Below, one piece after another: positions 5,925 through 6,392 of a stretch of 6,392 bases of DNA (position 1 is the first letter of the stretch; every line of letters begins with the position of its first letter). Location of the stretch: positions 1 to 6,392 of the forward strand of contig SKSP01000496.1 of assembly GCA_007122945.1 (NCBI GenBank), written 5' to 3'. The position numbers and the translations under genes were made by a program. The stretch comes from Ilumatobacteraceae bacterium. GTDB lineage: Bacteria > Actinomycetota > Acidimicrobiia > Acidimicrobiales > Ilumatobacteraceae. The notes beneath the pieces are model-generated. The model was not told the origin of the DNA. It saw nothing but the letters and a program-made list of their open reading frames with translations, and made no database searches.

Positions 5925-6392
5925 ATGACGCCCACGTCGACACCACGGAACCGACGACCCTTCGCCGTGCTCGGCCTCGCCGCGGTCGTGACCCTGCTCG
6001 TCGCGTCCGGCGCGGCATCGGCGCGCCAGAGCGCGTCGCCACAACTCGAACCGAACCGCGGCGCCGACATCATCCGGCTCGCGCCGCCCTCTGTCGACGG
6101 GGTGCGGATCCTGCTGACCAACGACGATGGCGTCCAACCCGAAGTCGGTGCGTTCGGCCTCTTCGAGCTCCGCCAAGCGCTCTGCGCCGCGGGTGCGGAC
6201 GTGGCAGTGGTCGGACCGTGGCTGGATCGCAGTGGCGCGTCGGCGTCCATCACCTACGGCGATCCCGACACCCGCTTCACGCTCACGGCGCCCGAGCTCG
6301 ACCCCGCGTACGCGGGGGACTGCGACGCCGCGCCCTCGGGCGGCGAGGTCTGGGGTGCGTGCGTGATCCCCGCCGGGATCGGCGACGTGCTT
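5925..6392 (+). CDS. surE: Exported SurE-family 5'/3'-nucleotidase, 3' part outside the window
   Basis: The first 156 codons are present with no stop before the right edge. Residues 1-33 form a signal peptide: a basic start with NRRPF (9-13), a hydrophobic core AVLGLAAVVTLLVAS (14-28), and a likely cleavage site after ASA (31-33). RRPF followed by hydrophobic residues resembles a twin-arginine motif, so Tat or Sec export is possible. The SurE core begins with VRILLTNDDGV (60-70), whose Asp67 and Asp68 should bind the divalent metal, and continues with VVGPWLDRSGASASIT (95-110), where Ser103 matches the metal-site serine of the SGAS motif. SurE enzymes remove phosphate from nucleoside monophosphates and are usually cytoplasmic with the core near residue 1; this one would act outside the membrane. 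After SGAS comes an acidic stretch with Cys133 and Cys146, possibly a disulfide. The catalytic C-terminal half is not visible, so activity cannot be judged. It is divergent from metY. Confidence 0.88.
   Translation, partial: MTPTSTPRNRRPFAVLGLAAVVTLLVASGAASARQSASPQLEPNRGADIIRLAPPSVDGVRILLTNDDGVQPEVGAFGLFELRQALCAAGADVAVVGPWLDRSGASASITYGDPDTRFTLTAPELDPAYAGDCDAAPSGGEVWGACVIPAGIGDVL

Overview
The window is very GC-rich, with G or C at most third codon positions. It reads as ordinary chromosome of a high-GC actinobacterium. The phosphoserine aminotransferase is of the mycobacterial type, the PAC2-family protein is of the actinobacterial type, and several genes look leaderless. Together these suggest Actinomycetota, perhaps the Acidimicrobiia (Ilumatobacter-like); the class is an inference from recollection of related proteins, not from a search.

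Layout: (1) Positions 1-214 hold a non-coding tandem array of a 93-bp unit, each unit carrying two copies of a 20-bp semi-palindromic core. (2) 238-1194 (+) is a DUF368 / PopT-type polyprenyl-phosphate transporter. Its 3' end overlaps, tail to tail, the end of (3) a class I PLP aminotransferase (aspC-like) at 1113-2306 (-). (4) A 120-bp divergent regulatory region separates aspC from (5) serC, 2427-3557 (+), which is followed after 22 bp by (6) a PAC2-family gene, 3580-4446 (+), probably in the same transcript. (7) metY (O-acetylhomoserine sulfhydrylase), 4459-5772 (-), converges on the PAC2 gene with a 12-bp gap. (8) A 152-bp divergent region separates metY from (9) a signal-peptide-bearing SurE-family nucleotidase that begins at 5925 (+) and runs off the right edge.

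Three of the six genes are PLP enzymes of amino-acid metabolism: transamination (aspC), serine synthesis (serC) and homocysteine/methionine synthesis by direct sulfhydrylation (metY). They are plausibly linked through nitrogen and sulfur assimilation, but they sit in separate, divergent or convergent units rather than one operon. The transporter and the exported SurE are envelope-related and have no obvious link to the rest.

I did not find a clear new multi-gene system. The most unusual item is the 93-bp nested repeat at the left edge. Its core can form a hairpin, and the one variant base keeps the pairing in minus-strand RNA. Secondary points are a shared leaderless promoter geometry, the convergent gene overlap, a TGACCATC tandem operator candidate before surE, and the exported form of SurE.
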